Below, piece by piece: positions 36,096 through 52,084 of a stretch of 64,000 nt of DNA. A program made the position numbers and the translations under genes. The notes under the pieces were generated by a model. It saw only the letters and a list, made by a program, of their open reading frames with translations, was not told the origin of the DNA and ran no database searches. How positions within the stretch are numbered: position 1 is the first letter of the stretch; each line of letters opens with the position of its first letter. Source of the DNA: Latrodectus hesperus (lineage: Eukaryota; Arthropoda; Arachnida; Araneae; Theridiidae); the NCBI GenBank assembly GCA_037975125.1, contig CM075852.1:10029800-10093799 (forward strand). Direction: 5' to 3'.

Positions 36096-36686
36096 ATGAT
36101 TCTGGAGTGTAGAAACCTTCTTACAGAACTGGCAACTAGAAACAGGGTGATCCTTGTATGGGTGCCAGGGCACAAAGGCATCGATGGTAATGAAAGGGCT
36201 GATGAGCTTGCTAAACAAGGATCGTCTTTTGTTCCCATTGGTCCAGAACCTTTTTGTGGGATCAATTTGAAGACCGCAAAAACCAATGTTCTTAGATGGG
36301 AAAAACGGAAGATGTATGAAGCTTGGCTCAAATCTCCTGGTCAAACCCACGCTAAAAGTATGATCTGTAGATCATCAGCGAGGATTTCCTATGAAATTCT
36401 AAGATGCTCTAGGCAGAAGATACGTTTAATCGTAGGCTTCATAACTGGGCACTACTATTTCAGAAAACATCTCCATAAAATGGGACTGTTTCAGCAAGAC
36501 CCTATCTGCAGGAAATGTCATATGCAAGAGGAAACGGCCAAGCATATCATTTATGAATGCGAGGCTCTTGCCCTCCCTAGATTAACCTCTTTAGGCATCA
36601 TCCATATTAGAGAGTTACACCTATATTCCATTAAAAGGTTATCAGACTTTATTAATAAAGTGGGTGATCCGAGCAAATGGAACTAA
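36096..36686 (+). pseudogene. LINE ORF2 C-terminal fragment (RNase H end and CCHC knuckle)
   Basis: An open frame of 196 codons to TAA at 36684-36686. The ATG at 36096 is an accident of the insertion junction and is not the native start. Residues about 18-45 (VILVWVPGHKGIDGNERADE) are the last part of an RNase H domain, including the conserved GNExAD aspartate. A linker of about 90 residues follows, then a zinc knuckle of the form C-x2-C-x7-H-x4-C (CRKCHMQEETAKHIIYEC). The reverse transcriptase and endonuclease were never copied in because of 5' truncation. Confidence 0.88.
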
Positions 36687-36776
36687 GAAACATTGGGTTT
36701 GGAGTTAACAGTACAAAATGCTGATAAAAGCAGAGGTGCTCAATGACATACAAACCCAACTCGAAGAAGAAGAAGA
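36096..36776 (+). mobile_element. 5'-truncated LINE (RNase H-bearing, Jockey/I-like)
   Basis: A perfect 12-base target-site duplication TTTACTGTTGTT (36084-36095 and 36777-36788) sets the ends. The insert is the last 681 bases of a LINE: the end of ORF2, about 90 bases of 3' untranslated sequence, and a GAA/AAG tail. The last 297 bases match the 3' ends of the deleted derivatives at 14 and 20 kb. The ORF2 remnant has no internal stop, so the insertion is probably not very old. Confidence 0.92.
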
Positions 36777-36788
36777 TTTACTGTTGTT

Positions 36789-38975
36789 TGTAATTATACA
36801 TAGAAGCGCCAACAAATGATTATCTTTCAATTGAGTTATAAAATGAATTTAAAAAAATAAACTTATAAAAGAATTTAAAATAAATAATTTTCATGTGTTT
36901 TCAGATTTACACAGCTAAGTTATCATAACTGAAATATATAAACTTTAAATTTTATAAGTCAATTATAGAAAAATAATAATAATTTTAGAAAAGAAAAAAC
37001 TAGAAAGTAAACTTCACATCTTTTTATTAAAATTAATTTTTAATTGCTTATTAATAATTATATAGAATTATAAAATACTGAGTTTTATACCCATTAAAAT
37101 AAAATAAAGGGTTACTTATTTTTAAATACCGAATAAAAAATATAATTTAATTAATGAAATGATAGTCAGAAATATCAGATTTATTCTTTAATCACCATAC
37201 TTGGAAATTTTATTTCAAAATAGATTAGAACAAATATGTTTACATCTGAAGATATTTTATGAGTAAAATATCATTAGTGTTTTGAAAATATATTTTTTCA
37301 TTCGCTATGCATTTCAAATAAATTTGAAAATAACATATAATTCTAATGAAAATAACATTTAATTGATTTAACTCTATAAATGTCTTCAAAATATTGATTA
37401 CTTGATAATTTTACAAAACATGGATTTAAAGATTAAAATATAACATTTTGAGTTGATTTATTCTACAGCATTATGCTCTCTTTCATCTGAGATTTAACAT
37501 TTATGAAAGAAATAATAATTATTATTATTCGGAGTTTTCTATAAAATTATTGAAGGATTAGCAATAAAATAACATGTAGGGTAGAAATGCTATTACAACA
37601 CATAAAATATCATATAAATCTATGAAAAAAAAGATGTGTAAATGTTGACATTAAATTTAATGGCAAATAATTTAGAGTAAATCATTAGTTTTATTTTCTA
37701 TATCATAAAACGAAATCATGCATAAAAATAAAGTAATAATTTAAATAAATCGAAAAAATATTTTTTTTTCTAAAACTGCTTTTTATATAAGAATTGATGC
37801 ATAAGTTTTTTTTTCAATGTATTGAGTTCTTTTTCAATCTTCAGGGCCAAAATCAAAGAACAAAATCTCAAGAAATATATGAGTATTAACCATGTAAAAA
37901 TAATCTATAAATTCAGCAAATCTTTTTCCTCTCATACATCTTATTAAGTGTAATTTTGTACAAAAAATTTATCAACAAACTCTAGTGGGTTGAACTCGCG
38001 TAAATACAACTTTCTTTGCGTACTTCATGGCTCGATCCTATTGTTTTATTTTCCTTGACTAAATAAATTTTGTATTTTTTTAATAACTTGTGTGTTTGTG
38101 TGTGTGGATATCCAATTCTAGCTTATTTAAAAGAATAAAATCAATTTTACTCGTTTTGATTTTTCGTAAAGCTTACATATAAAATTTAACATCTAATTAT
38201 TTTTTCTCTGGTTACAAATTTGTATAACCTTATTTTTTCGATATTCTCTTGGAAGGGTATGCTTATACTTCCTTTTTTGTCTTTGTAAAATAAGTTTTTT
38301 TGAAACTGTATGAAAATGATGCATGAAAAATTTTAAGAAGACAGCATTTACAGGAGCTTGTATCAGGATAATTAAAAACTGAAGCAGTTTATTTAATACA
38401 GTTCAATAGATATGTAGTTGAATGTAAATGTAATACAAATTAGGAAGGAATTTTTTTACAATGGACATGTGACTGACAAGGAAAATATTTGGTTATGTAT
38501 CCTGAGTTAGCAAGCATATGCTGATCCTGATCATCTGGTTAGCAAAGAACATTTCCTATAGAGAATGCATACCACATCACAAAAACATACATTGACCAAT
38601 AAAAATTACCAACTTCAATTAGAACATAATATCAGAAAATGAAGAATGAATAATAGTCTTGAGCGTATAGCAAATGATGAAACAACTAAAGTATTGCATT
38701 TAGTCAATTGACTAAATTAATGACTGATATAGATAGTTATAATCTGATAGTTACCTACAAATAATTAATGATGAATAGTTTTGTATATAGTTGAATTTTT
38801 CTTTGATTATTTTAAAATAAAGAAGATAATAAAAATTAACTTATCAATTGATAATTTATTATATGATATGATAGCTGAGTGAAGGTTAGTTGTTGGAGTC
38901 CATTGAAATTTCATGTCTATCTTGGAAGTTGGAAACCTTTATACACAATTCCAATTAATCATGGTCCTTTTCCTG
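36789..38975. other. AT-rich noncoding stretch
   Basis: Long AT-rich stretch with no gene, LTR or classifiable repeat. Short TG run near 38090-38105. Confidence 0.6.
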
Positions 38976-39037
38976 GTCCATGGAGGTCCATTGACTATTG
39001 GTCCTCCATGGACTAACAGTCAAGGTCCATGGAGGAC
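38976..39037. repeat. alternating palindrome cluster (three TCCATGGA units)
   Basis: GTCCATGGAGG (38976-38986), GTCCTCCATGGAC (39001-39013) and GTCCATGGAGGAC (39025-39037). The second and third are perfect 13-base reverse complements with an 11-base loop. The first and second can also pair over 11 bases. Two mutually exclusive hairpins are therefore possible. Confidence 0.8.
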
Positions 39038-42000
39038 TTTATTATATTATTTTTACGATGTTGGTAGGTGTATGACTTGTACAAAACTGAAGGTGTTGAT
39101 TAGATGAGATGTCTAATAAGGTTCTTAGGTGGTTGTTGGTTGTGATGGTGCAATCTATGACCTAGTGCATTGATGAATCTTCCTTACCTCATGAACATAA
39201 GATTTCACATCTACAAATATTTTAAAATGTTAGACGAATGGACAGCGGCTGGCAGTGAAATCAGAGACTATAAAATAAAAGGTTGATAATTTTGGTAGAA
39301 AAGTGTCAAACTATCATCCTTATTTTGCAGTGCACTTGTAAATTAGCCATTGATTAAACGTAGATTGTTAAAGGAAATTTTTCAGGTGAGGTTTTGGCCA
39401 TGAGATGATCATTATTTGAGGAAAGATTGGTTTTTACTGCTCTCTTTGTAAGATAGTACAGACTTTCTTTCTCTTCTTTTTTTCAAGGTCGTTGATTTAC
39501 TTGATATAGATTTTTTATGAATTAATGACTTATATTTTATGTATTAATGAATATGTATCATCTGGGATATTCATTGCTTGAATTTTAAAATTACTATCAC
39601 TCCATATTTTAAAGTTGTATATGTTAAGGGCAAATGAACAATATAATTCCATAATTGAATGACTATTGCTTCTGCTTGAAAAGCTGATTTATTTTAATTT
39701 TATGTATTTATTAGTATTTATTAAGTAAAGAGTATGCTGTACCGTGCAATTTTTTCTTTTTGATCTATCTTCGAGAAAACTGAGGGCTGTTTATTGGAGC
39801 AGCTCCGATGTCTGTCTTTGTACTTATAACATGAATTATGTTACCTTTCATTGAAGGGTACCGTTTGCATCTGCTAATTATAGATTCATAAACTAAAGAG
39901 TCTAATCGGTACATACTCTTGAAGTTTATAATATACGGGGTTTGAACAATCTGATTTTACATGGGGTGATGTCATTCAAGCGTAAATCTGCAGGATTACA
40001 TTCAAAGTTGTTTTGAAGCATTTGATAGAGAGGAGTAATAAATGTCGATTTATATTAAGAAAATTATTTTTTCCTTCTTATCTTTGGTGAAACTCAGCCA
40101 TCACATTTGTTTTGTTTTTTATTTTTAATAACAGTTTAAAGGACTTTCGGAACAATACATAAAGATTCCATTAATATAAAGTTATGTAAAAGTTATTCAA
40201 ATCGTACGTAAATGCAATTTTTGTATAACATATAGATACTTAATATATAAAATCAAAGATTAATTAAAAATTCTTACCTAAGCATGACTGTAAACTTAAT
40301 TTTAGAATTAGAAATCACATATTCTAATTAGATTTAGAAATTATGGTCATAAAGAATCAACTTTGTAAGGAATACTGAAGAATCAAATACAACTTTTAAA
40401 TTCAAGGGAATAAATTTTGAATTTTTGTAATAAATTTTAAAAAAATTGCAGCATTTATTCTGTCATTTTCCATAATTTATCTTGAAAAGGATCCGTAAAT
40501 AAATATATATATGTTTCCTATTCTTAAAAAATAAAAAAAAGATAATTTTGATAATTTAACAAGCACAAGCTAACCATTACGTATAGCAGAGCAAAAGGAT
40601 AATTATTTTTTTTATTTTCTTATGGTGCCTCTTGAAGGCACCATATACATCTCGTATGATATATATACTTTCAGATACTTATCGATAAAATGTCAGACAT
40701 GATATATCGGAAAGGTGTAATAGACTTAAAAACTCTCATATTTAGTAAAGTATTTAATATCAACATATTTTCAGTACTGATTATCTTCGGGGGAAGACAA
40801 TCACATTTCTGTTGGGACTGATGAAAGTTTCTGGTTAAGAAAAGGAAGGAAAACCAATAACCGATGTCTTGCGGCAGCAACCCAATGGAACCAATGAGAA
40901 AATTCGATTACCATACCGTCATGTGGCGCTCCAAAAGCAAATGCTATCGACCGTAAAGAGTGGTAAAAGCTTCAAAGTTTGGCTGACTATCTTAAAAGTG
41001 AAGTTTATTTTTTCTTTTTATATAAAGCACATTCTGAAAGACTAGAAGGAAGATAATTATCTATATTTTACTATTTCAGTGATATACTACGGGATTAAAT
41101 AAGATTCTAAAACTTAATTTTGGGATTTGGAAGAAAAGTATTTGTTAATTAAGGATGGATTTTTCCTATTTTTTAAATTTCTTTTTAATGTAAACAGTAA
41201 CTTATAGTATGTACTCATTTTTAAAATTCACTCAGTAATATTTTGCATTACATTTTTTTATTCGCGATTTATAATTTACGCCAATATTAAACTATTTATA
41301 AATTTACAAACTAATTTTATTACAAGTTTGCAATTTCATGAAAAATAATTTCTTCGTATAATATGAAATGTTCATTTTCCTTTTTAAGAAAATCAATTTG
41401 TAAAATTTGCTTCAAATTTAATAATTTAATTATGATTTTATTTTTATTTGTCAAAATATTAGAAACTTCCATATGCTGCTTCTATACTAATTATATTATA
41501 GATACAAAATATATAACTTACTAAAAAGTATGCACATATTTATTTATATTTATATAACTCAGTAAATACGTTAAATAAATCTTCTTCAGAAAATATTTAT
41601 TTGGAATGTGTGTATATATATATATATATACACTTCTACTATTTGCTGATAAATATATATCTTTTGTTCGTAGCATGAAGTATAATTGATATATTTTTCA
41701 TAATAATTGTTTTATATGTAAAATATGCGCATGATTTGAGTCTAGTTTAAAAATTATTTTATTTATCTATTTTCTGGAAACCAGGTACCAAATCATATAA
41801 TTGATTAAATAGTTAGTCCTTTTATTTTATAAAGTTATATATAATATATCGTTTATAACTAATAAAACGTGTAAATTTATAAAAAAACCTGGTTTTTCTT
41901 TTAATTAGTTGCATTTGAAGAAACCGAAATTAAATTTTCTTTTAAAACAGCTTTTATTAACAAAAGCTGTATTCTATTAGTCAGGCGAATTTTTGTTCCG

Positions 42001-42292
42001 AATTAAACTGAAAAAGACTGCATGGAATTTAAATCAGAATGTTCGTCTCTATCTAATTTAAAGTAAAATTTATGCTTCATTCTGAAATTTTACCGTAGAG
42101 TTTGTAACTAATTTAAATCTGGTTCAACAATTTTACAGTAAAATTACTTATATATATATATATATATATATATACTCTAAAATTGCTTATGGCACGATGA
42201 TATAGATTTAATAGACGTAACAAAAATAACAGAACGATAGTAATTAACAGTAATTAATAACTGTAATTAATTTATACAATATTTAAAAATTG
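39038..42292. other. AT-rich noncoding stretch
   Basis: No gene is supported. A less AT-rich patch at 40780-40980 (minus-strand frame 40671-40880) has no recognisable domain and may be an old repeat. Short TA runs at about 41616-41631. Confidence 0.5.
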
Positions 42293-42322
42293 GGAGAAAA
42301 CCACACTTGTGCGGTTTTCTCC
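42293..42322. repeat. 14-bp hairpin with 2-base loop
   Basis: GGAGAAAACCACAC at 42293-42306 pairs with GTGCGGTTTTCTCC at 42309-42322, with one A-C mismatch. The tight loop suggests a DNA palindrome more than a stable RNA. A weaker palindrome built on ATTAACAGT/ACTGTAATT lies just upstream. Confidence 0.7.

Positions 42323-44870
<2,548 letters not shown>

Positions 44871-44960
<90 letters not shown>
44871..44960. repeat. (TA)n microsatellite
   Basis: About 44 uninterrupted TA units. Confidence 0.97.
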
Positions 44961-44962
<2 letters not shown>

Positions 44963-45603
44963 TTAGTTATCCAATTATGTTAGTTATCTAAGATTTTCTT
45001 TAGAATAATTTTAAATGACTATGTTTTCACTTAAAGTTATAAGAATCAAAATACTATTGTTTAAAAATTTGAAAGTATGTGTGTAAACTTCATATTCCAA
45101 ATGATTTCAGTAAATTCGATTTAATCTTTACAATTGTGATAGCATATTTAAATACTTTAAAACAAACTGTGCTTATATAAATAATTTCAAATAAGGATAG
45201 TTAAGTTTTTGCTTGCTGAAATACTTTGAGTCTGTTACTACGAATGATTCATTTTGCCAAAAAAAAAAGTATTTTTGTCATATATGGTAACATAAATTCT
45301 TCATTCAGAGAATTAAATATATCTTTTATTCTTAAAATTTGGAGAAGAATTTTAAACTATTGACGATGTTTCTTTGAAGTCATTATCTTTGTTCTTTGAA
45401 GCCATTATAGAAGTCCTTCTTTGAAGTACTTTTGGAGTTATTTTAACAGACGTATGAAAATTGCCAGATCACTTTTTCTTAAATTGATAGCATAAAATAG
45501 GAACCTGCGCAAAAATGTGTTTTAAAACTATAATTCGGATTCTGAAAATATCTTATTAAATTAAATGCAACTAATAATTCATATCAATCGAACTTATGAA
45601 GTA

Positions 45604-48353
45604 ACCAACTGGGGTTCCTACAAAAAAGATCTAGAATATCTTATCAAGGAAGGCGACTTCAGTAAGTTATCTTCGGTAGCAGATTTGGAGCTGGCCGTTG
45701 ATCACGTGCAACATGCCATTCTCCAAGTATACTATCAAAATTGTGATGTCAGCAATACTTGCTCTCCAAGGTTAGTTCCTTGGTGGTCTGAAGAGTTAAG
45801 TAAATTGCGAAGACAATGTAGAATGCTCTTTAATAGAGCCAAAAAGAATGGTGAGTGGCAGAAATATAAATTGGCACTTACCATGTATAATAAAACTATC
45901 AGGAATTCTAAAAAGAATTCTTGGCAAAATTACTGCACTGACATTAAAACTGTGTCTGCAACTGCAAGACTCGTTAAAATAATGTCTAAAGACAGATACT
46001 GCTGTCTACACTCTTAAATTGCCAAATGGTAAGTTTTCAGAATCTGGGAGAGAGATACTGGCGGAACTGTTCAGAGTTCACTTTCCAGGTTCCAACAAAA
46101 TAAATGGTACTCCTAATTTTACACTCTCTACATCAAATTGTGGTGGAAGTAAATGGAATGTTGCCAAAAAAGTCATAACTTATGATCGCACAAAATGGGC
46201 AATAATGTCCTTTAAACCTTTTAAATCACCGGGAATGGATGTAATTGTACCGGCTTTGCTTATTGAGGGAGTCCAGTGCATTGCTCCAATCCTCTGTAGA
46301 ATCTTTAGGGCAAGCATAGCTTTTGGGCGGATACCTATTGCCTGGAGGCATACAAAAGTCATTTTTATTCTTAAAATAGGGAAAGATAATTACTATGAAG
46401 CTAAATCTTTTAGACCTATCAGCTTAACACCCTTTCTTCTAAAGGCAATTCAAAAGTTGAGAGACAAATATATTAGAGAAGTTTACTTAGTGGAAAAATC
46501 ACTTTCTGACTCTCAATATGCATATCAACCTGGTAGATCCACTTATAGTGCGATCTACAACCTATCCTTCATTTTGGAGAAGAACTTTAAGGCTAAGTAA
46601 CTTGCTTTAGCTGTTTTCTTAGATATAGAAGGCCAAAGCTGGTTTTCCACAGGAAGGGGTTCTTTCACCCATCGTATGGTGCTATGTTGTAGACTCCCTT
46701 TTAGAGGTGTTAAAAAACCAGGCATAACCACCATTGGATATGCAGATGATTTAGTTATAATTGTCAGGAATAAGTTTGGTGAAACGATTTCCAGCATCAT
46801 GTCCGGCACCCCCAAACAAGTTGAGATTTGGTGTAAAAAAAGGCCTTTCTGTAAATCCTCAAAAAACCACTATGGTAGCCTTCACAAAGAAAAAGAATCT
46901 TAATCTGAAAAAGATCACTTTTTTTGGTCAAGAATTAACTTGCTCCAAAGAAGTTAAATTCCTAGGAGTATTTTTTGACATGAACTTAAGTTGGAACAAG
47001 CCTTTCAACTTTTGTATTGAAAGAGCAAAAAAAAAAACTTTCTGGTCTTGTAGAAATGCATTTGGAAGAACTTGGAGCCTAAATCCCAAAGTTATTCATT
47101 GGATTTACGCTATGATTATTTGTCCCATCATTACCTATGGCTCAGTGGTCTGGTGGTCTAAAATCAAAAACGAAACTGCTAAAGCAGAATTAACAAAATT
47201 TCAAAGGATGCTTTGTGTAGCTATCTCTGGGTGTATTCGTACAACTCCCACATCTACACTGGAGCTTCTGCTTGGTATGCATCCTCTTTATATGCGCATT
47301 GAAGCAGAAGCAATACTTAGCATGAACAGGCTTAAAAATACAGGTCAGTGGAAGGTCTACTCTAGATTTTTATACTGTGGAAACCTCAATGCTAACGTAA
47401 CTAGTCATCCTTTTATAAGTATGCCGACTGATGTTAAGTATGCTTTTGATAAGCCTTATACAATCAAATTTCCTTTGAGAGAAGACTGGCATAATGTTGT
47501 TATCAGTGAAAGCTGTATTTAATGGTATACTGATGACTCAAAAATGAATTCCAATACTGGGGATGGTATTTATTGTCCAGCTGATGGCACAAAGTTATCA
47601 TTCCCTTTGGGTAAATATACAACTGTATTTCAAGCAGAAGTCTTTGCCATTCTTATGTGCAGTTGAATATGCTTGGACAGAAATTATTCTCGTAAAAGAA
47701 TAATCATCTGCTCTGACAATCAAGCTGCATTACTAGCTCTACAGAAATCTACTATAACTTCTGTTCTTGTCTGAGAATGTTATCTCACTCTGTGTAAATT
47801 AGCTAATAATAGTAACACAACCACTTTAATGTGGGTGCCTGGGCACTCTGGTGTTCCTGGCAATGAATTAGCTTATGAGCTAGCAAGGACTGGATCAACA
47901 ACAGACGTTTTTGGTCCTGAAGCAGTGCTAGGTATTTCAAAAGAATTGATCAGAAAGAATGTCTTTGATCTCTTCAGAAAACAACAGTTTATGAACTGGT
48001 ACAATGCCAATGATCAAAGACAAGCAAGGCTATTAAATAGCACGTGCCCTAGCAAAAGGCAACAAGAATTATTAAAGCTCAATAGAAGCAGTCTAAGGAA
48101 AGCAGTGGGACTACTTACAGGACACTGCCACCTTAAAAGACATCTCACTATAATGGGAGTTTTAGATGATCCCACTTGTTGAGGTTGCCATTATATAGAA
48201 GAAACTTCAATACACATCTTATGTGAATGTGAAACCTTTTCTGCACGTAGATTTGAACACCTGGGTCAGCATTTGATTGAACCTTTGATGTTGCAGGAAA
48301 TTCCTGTAAAACGTCTGTTGAACTTTGCTTCAGCCACTGGTCTTTCCAAATAG
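45604..48353 (+). pseudogene. LINE ORF2: reverse transcriptase, RNase H, knuckle (broken)
   Basis: In order: the endonuclease-RT linker with VPWWSEELSKLRRQCR (to about 46015); after a frameshift, RT fingers with KSPGMDVIVPALL, then KSFRPISLTPFLLKA and AYQPGRSTYSA (46019-46600). A stop and then LAVFLDIEG near 46610 carry the first palm aspartate. A deletion of roughly 80-100 residues joins this to GVLSPI near 46660. The catalytic GYADDLVII follows at 46736, then a frameshift into the thumb frame (46830-47520). An RNase H start, YTDDSKMNS, lies near 47527; its end, MWVPGHSGVPGNELAYELA, lies near 47830. A final knuckle near 48178 reads DPTC-stop-GCH, so its second Cys position is also damaged. 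The frame ends at TAG 48351. Confidence 0.87.
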
Positions 48354-48437
48354 GGCTTTCTGAGGGGTATAGTACAATAGACTTATTGTCGCGATGCTAG
48401 GTTCTTTTGGAACTATCCCAATTTTAAATCTAAATCT
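45604..48437 (+). mobile_element. 5'-truncated, internally deleted LINE (Jockey/I-like, RNase H)
   Basis: ACTTATGAAGTA at 45592-45603 and 48444-48455 is a 12-base target-site duplication; extended to AATCG(A/C)ACTTATGAAGTA it matches at 17 of 18. The insert begins at the end of the endonuclease region and covers the reverse transcriptase, RNase H and zinc-knuckle parts of ORF2. A roughly 80-base 3' untranslated region follows (CTGAGGGGTATAGTAC, CGATGCTAGG), then a TAAATC-repeat tail. This is a different family from the AAG-tailed LINE at 36 kb. Confidence 0.9.
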
Positions 48438-48455
48438 AATCGCACTTATGAAGTA

Positions 48456-49034
48456 TCTTTGCATTTTTAAAAAAAATATATTAGAAGAAAAATATTCAAT
48501 ACACATCAGTAATTTTAGTGTCGCAACATATTGTCCGTTACAAATATTTTTTCACAACCTTTATTTTATCTCTTTTATGAGTTATCCTCTATAACTCTAA
48601 TTTCAAAACGCGTGCCAAATGACCTTGTGAGTCAACGTATGATATATCAGGAAATTCATCAAATACTGTGTTAATTTCTTCAGCATTTGAGATTTAATGA
48701 CCGACATATAAATCAGTAAATTTCATAATAAAGAACCACAGCAGAGAAATTCTGTATTTTATAATATTTAGAGCAGACTTGATTTATTTAATTATATTTT
48801 TATTTCTTTGAATCTAAAATCAAAATTAACTGATATAACAGCATTAAATAAATGATTATTAAAAATATATTGAAATATAACTGAAAGAGAGACTTTCTTA
48901 GATTTTATATCATTAATAATATTATTAAGATAAACATAGATACAATATTTATTATTATATCTAATAGTTATTATTCTTATAAAAACAAATCACTATATAA
49001 GTGTTATGTTGTTTGTGCATTAGAATATCTCCCT
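48456..49034. other. AT-rich noncoding stretch
   Basis: No gene or repeat recognised. Confidence 0.55.
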
Positions 49035-49300
49035 TTACATATCCCCGTGTTGGACTCTATCTGTTGAGAGGAAGCAGCTGCATGAGAGATTTCATAATTT
49101 AGAAGCAGGGACTAAGCAGAAGACTCCCCAATACTTGACTTGCCATCCCCAGAATATCATTTATCTTGGAGGACATTGCAACCATGAGCTATTTATCGTT
49201 CTCCAGCTCCCATTAGTGAACTCGACGGATCTTCGGTTCAGTTGCGATTGCACTTTCCGATAACAAGAACGATACCCTAACCAACCAGGTCATTGCGTTC
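49035..49300 (-). mobile_element. tRNA-derived SINE, family D-like (minus orientation)
   Basis: On the minus strand it reads ATGACCTGGTTGGTTAGGG (A-box region), TTCTTGTTATCGGAAAG, and CTGAACCGAAGATCCGTCG in the B-box position, then a body with CCAGAATATCATTT-complementary sequence. The head resembles the SINE at 17529 and the B box is worn. Ends are approximate. Confidence 0.45.
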
Positions 49301-50137
49301 TCAATTTATAAAGTGTATGCCCCAAAAATTCATTCATCGTGCATCAAACATGCTTAGAAACTTAATACATTAGAAATATGGGCTTAGTTTGTGAATATGC
49401 ATCAAGGTAAACTATAGAGATAATTGGCACACATATTATTTTAGCTGAATTTAAATATTTTTTTTGTTATATCAATATTGAAGTACTCAATCAATATATT
49501 TATTCTATCAGAAAGGGAAGTATTTTGCTGATCTTTATTGTTATATTTTTTGAAAGAGTGTTTTTTCTCACACAAGAAATAGCTTAGGATTAGGAAAAAA
49601 ACGTGGACTCCCATTCTCCAAAATATCTGTGGCGAAGTGTTATACATACTTCTTTAGAAAGCATTCTTATCGCTCAGAATTCATTCTGCGTCTTTTGGCT
49701 CACGCAGTTCAGGATTAGGAGGGAAACGCAATAAACGCACAGCTTTTACAAAACATATGAAAAGAGGTTAGAATATTTTTTGAGATCTGAAAACGTGGTT
49801 TTTTTCACTGAATCTAAATCTGTAGTTTATGCACCAACTTAGAATATATCAGAATTTGCTGGAAGCTTCTGAAATCTAATATCTGAAATATACATAACAC
49901 TCTAAAAAATTACCAAAAGAATTTAAAAACTATTATGTAATTTTTAAATTCTTAAACTTAAATTATTAGTTAGAAAAAAAAGAATTCTCAAATTCATTAT
50001 AGACATAACGGCTGAAATATTTTGATACATATATTTCAGTATTTCTAAATATTAGTAACATGTAACATATAAGATATATTAAGAAAGAAAAATCAAGAAA
50101 AAATATGTTCCAGTTTAAATATATATTATCAGCTTGC

Positions 50138-50140
<3 letters not shown>
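49301..50140. other. AT-rich noncoding stretch
   Basis: No gene. The frame at 49441-49647 (minus) has no recognisable domain. Confidence 0.55.

Positions 50141-50219
<79 letters not shown>
50141..50219. repeat. (TA)n microsatellite
   Basis: About 38 uninterrupted TA units. Confidence 0.97.
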
Positions 50220-50223
<4 letters not shown>

Positions 50224-52080
50224 AAAAATAATTTTACAATCTTTATATTTTAAATTTAATTTTAATTCACATCATACTGCATTTCAACACTACTTTTATA
50301 TTCACACAGTTTAATTCATTTTAGCGCATGAAAAACTTCTATTGCTTTTTGTTTCCATTTTATTTGATAACGTTGTTGAACTGCTGGGTGAAAGCTTAGT
50401 ACGTTTCATGCTACGATCAGCTACTATAGGATTTGAAGTTAATTTACAAGTTTTATATTAATTTTAAATTTTGAGTTAATTCTAAAACACTCAATCTTTT
50501 ACTGACTATTTCTGTTTCAATGTTTATCATGATGCCGAATTAAATGAAGGATTAGTGTTTTGTCACAAATTTGGCAGGTAAAAGTGCTGTATCAGATAAT
50601 TTTTTTGATTAATTTTATTGATTAATTTAATTTCTACATTAGAGGTTCAATATAAATAGTATTCCACAGAATTCAGATTCGATCTTATTTAACTATGTTT
50701 CTGAATGTAGTTTTCGTTCTAACCTCAGAAGTCTTATCCATCTTAGTGCATGTGCTTGTACAATTTTAATATTTGAATTCACTTTAATCCACAGGTCCCC
50801 AGTTTTTTATTTTCTTTAAATTCAGTCACATAATACATTTCTTTCAGAATTAAGTTGAATATTCTTTCCAATTAAATATCAAATTATTTTAATTGGATAA
50901 ACTAAAATCAAAAAATTATGTAATTAATTTAATACCTAATTACATTATTTTTATCTCAAAAATATTTTAAAATAAATTAAATATTATTAATATAATGGTT
51001 AAATTAAAACAAAATAATAAACATATGACTTAATTTAAATTTTCATTAATTCATTATTTTGTTTGTTTTTAAATTTATTTTCTGGAATTTATTTTTTCAA
51101 ACATTCTATATAACTTCGAATATTCTATATTTTTACTTAATAAATTTTTAACTGTTTGATCGAAAATTTTATTTGTCATAGGAAATACTTTGGCATTAAA
51201 TTTCTGCAGTCATTTTATTGTTCATCTGATGACAAGATTAATGATTTATCAAAATTGCTTATGTGATTCTGGGACATGGTATTTCTAAGGAAGCAAGAAA
51301 AGGAGAGAAAATTTTCTCGATTAGAAATAATAAAAAAAAATTAAATGTGTAGAGGGAAAAATTTAATTTTATGGCAAACACTAGTTATTTATTTTAAAGT
51401 TTAATCTTCAATAGTTTAGTGTTTATTTTTCTATTTTGTAACAAAATCAATGAAGATAAGGAAACATGAATTGTAAAAGTCTTCCCCATCAAGAGGAAAT
51501 AGAAAATCCATCCCTGAAAGTGTAAAATAAATTTACTTTCACGAGAAGAGAATAATTTGCAATTCAAATTCCTGTTTTCGAATCACATGTTTCTTGTTTC
51601 TAAGTCAACGCGTTTCTTTCTTTGGCCTCTGTTTGCATAAAATTTCGTTCAGATCCATATATGATAGATATCATGGTTACGTAAAAGCTCGCTTTTTTAC
51701 TGAGCTTGCTGTTCATTTGAAACTTTGCATATTTGAAATATAGGGGCGGTTTATTTGTTAAATATAGCACAAAAAGATTGTGGTTTCAAACTCACAATTT
51801 CCGAAGATATTTGTCTTCAATTATTTTGTTTTAAAAAGTGAAGGAAGTGAAAATTCCAAATTTTATTTATTTCTTTATATATTTAAATTTTTAGGAACTA
51901 TGTATTCATAAATCATTTTATTATTAGCACACATTATAGAAACAGAAAATTATGGAAATATATATCAAAATAATTCAACGTTAAAGAGTGAAAAATAAAA
52001 AATACAATTAACATAAATTTTAAGGGTTGACCTAAAGTAGCAGACACCCTATGGTTATTATAATGTAGTATTAAAGATGT
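50220..52080. other. AT-rich noncoding stretch
   Basis: No gene, element or classifiable repeat is seen before the minisatellite. Confidence 0.6.
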
Positions 52081-52084
52081 GTGT

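Noticed and set aside
36053..36350. Two minus-strand open frames of 92 and 94 codons
   Set aside because: Antisense shadows of the LINE ORF2 fragment on the plus strand.
40671..40980. Minus-strand frame in a less AT-rich patch
   Set aside because: No recognisable domain or exon signals; possibly an old repeat, but no second copy was found in the window.
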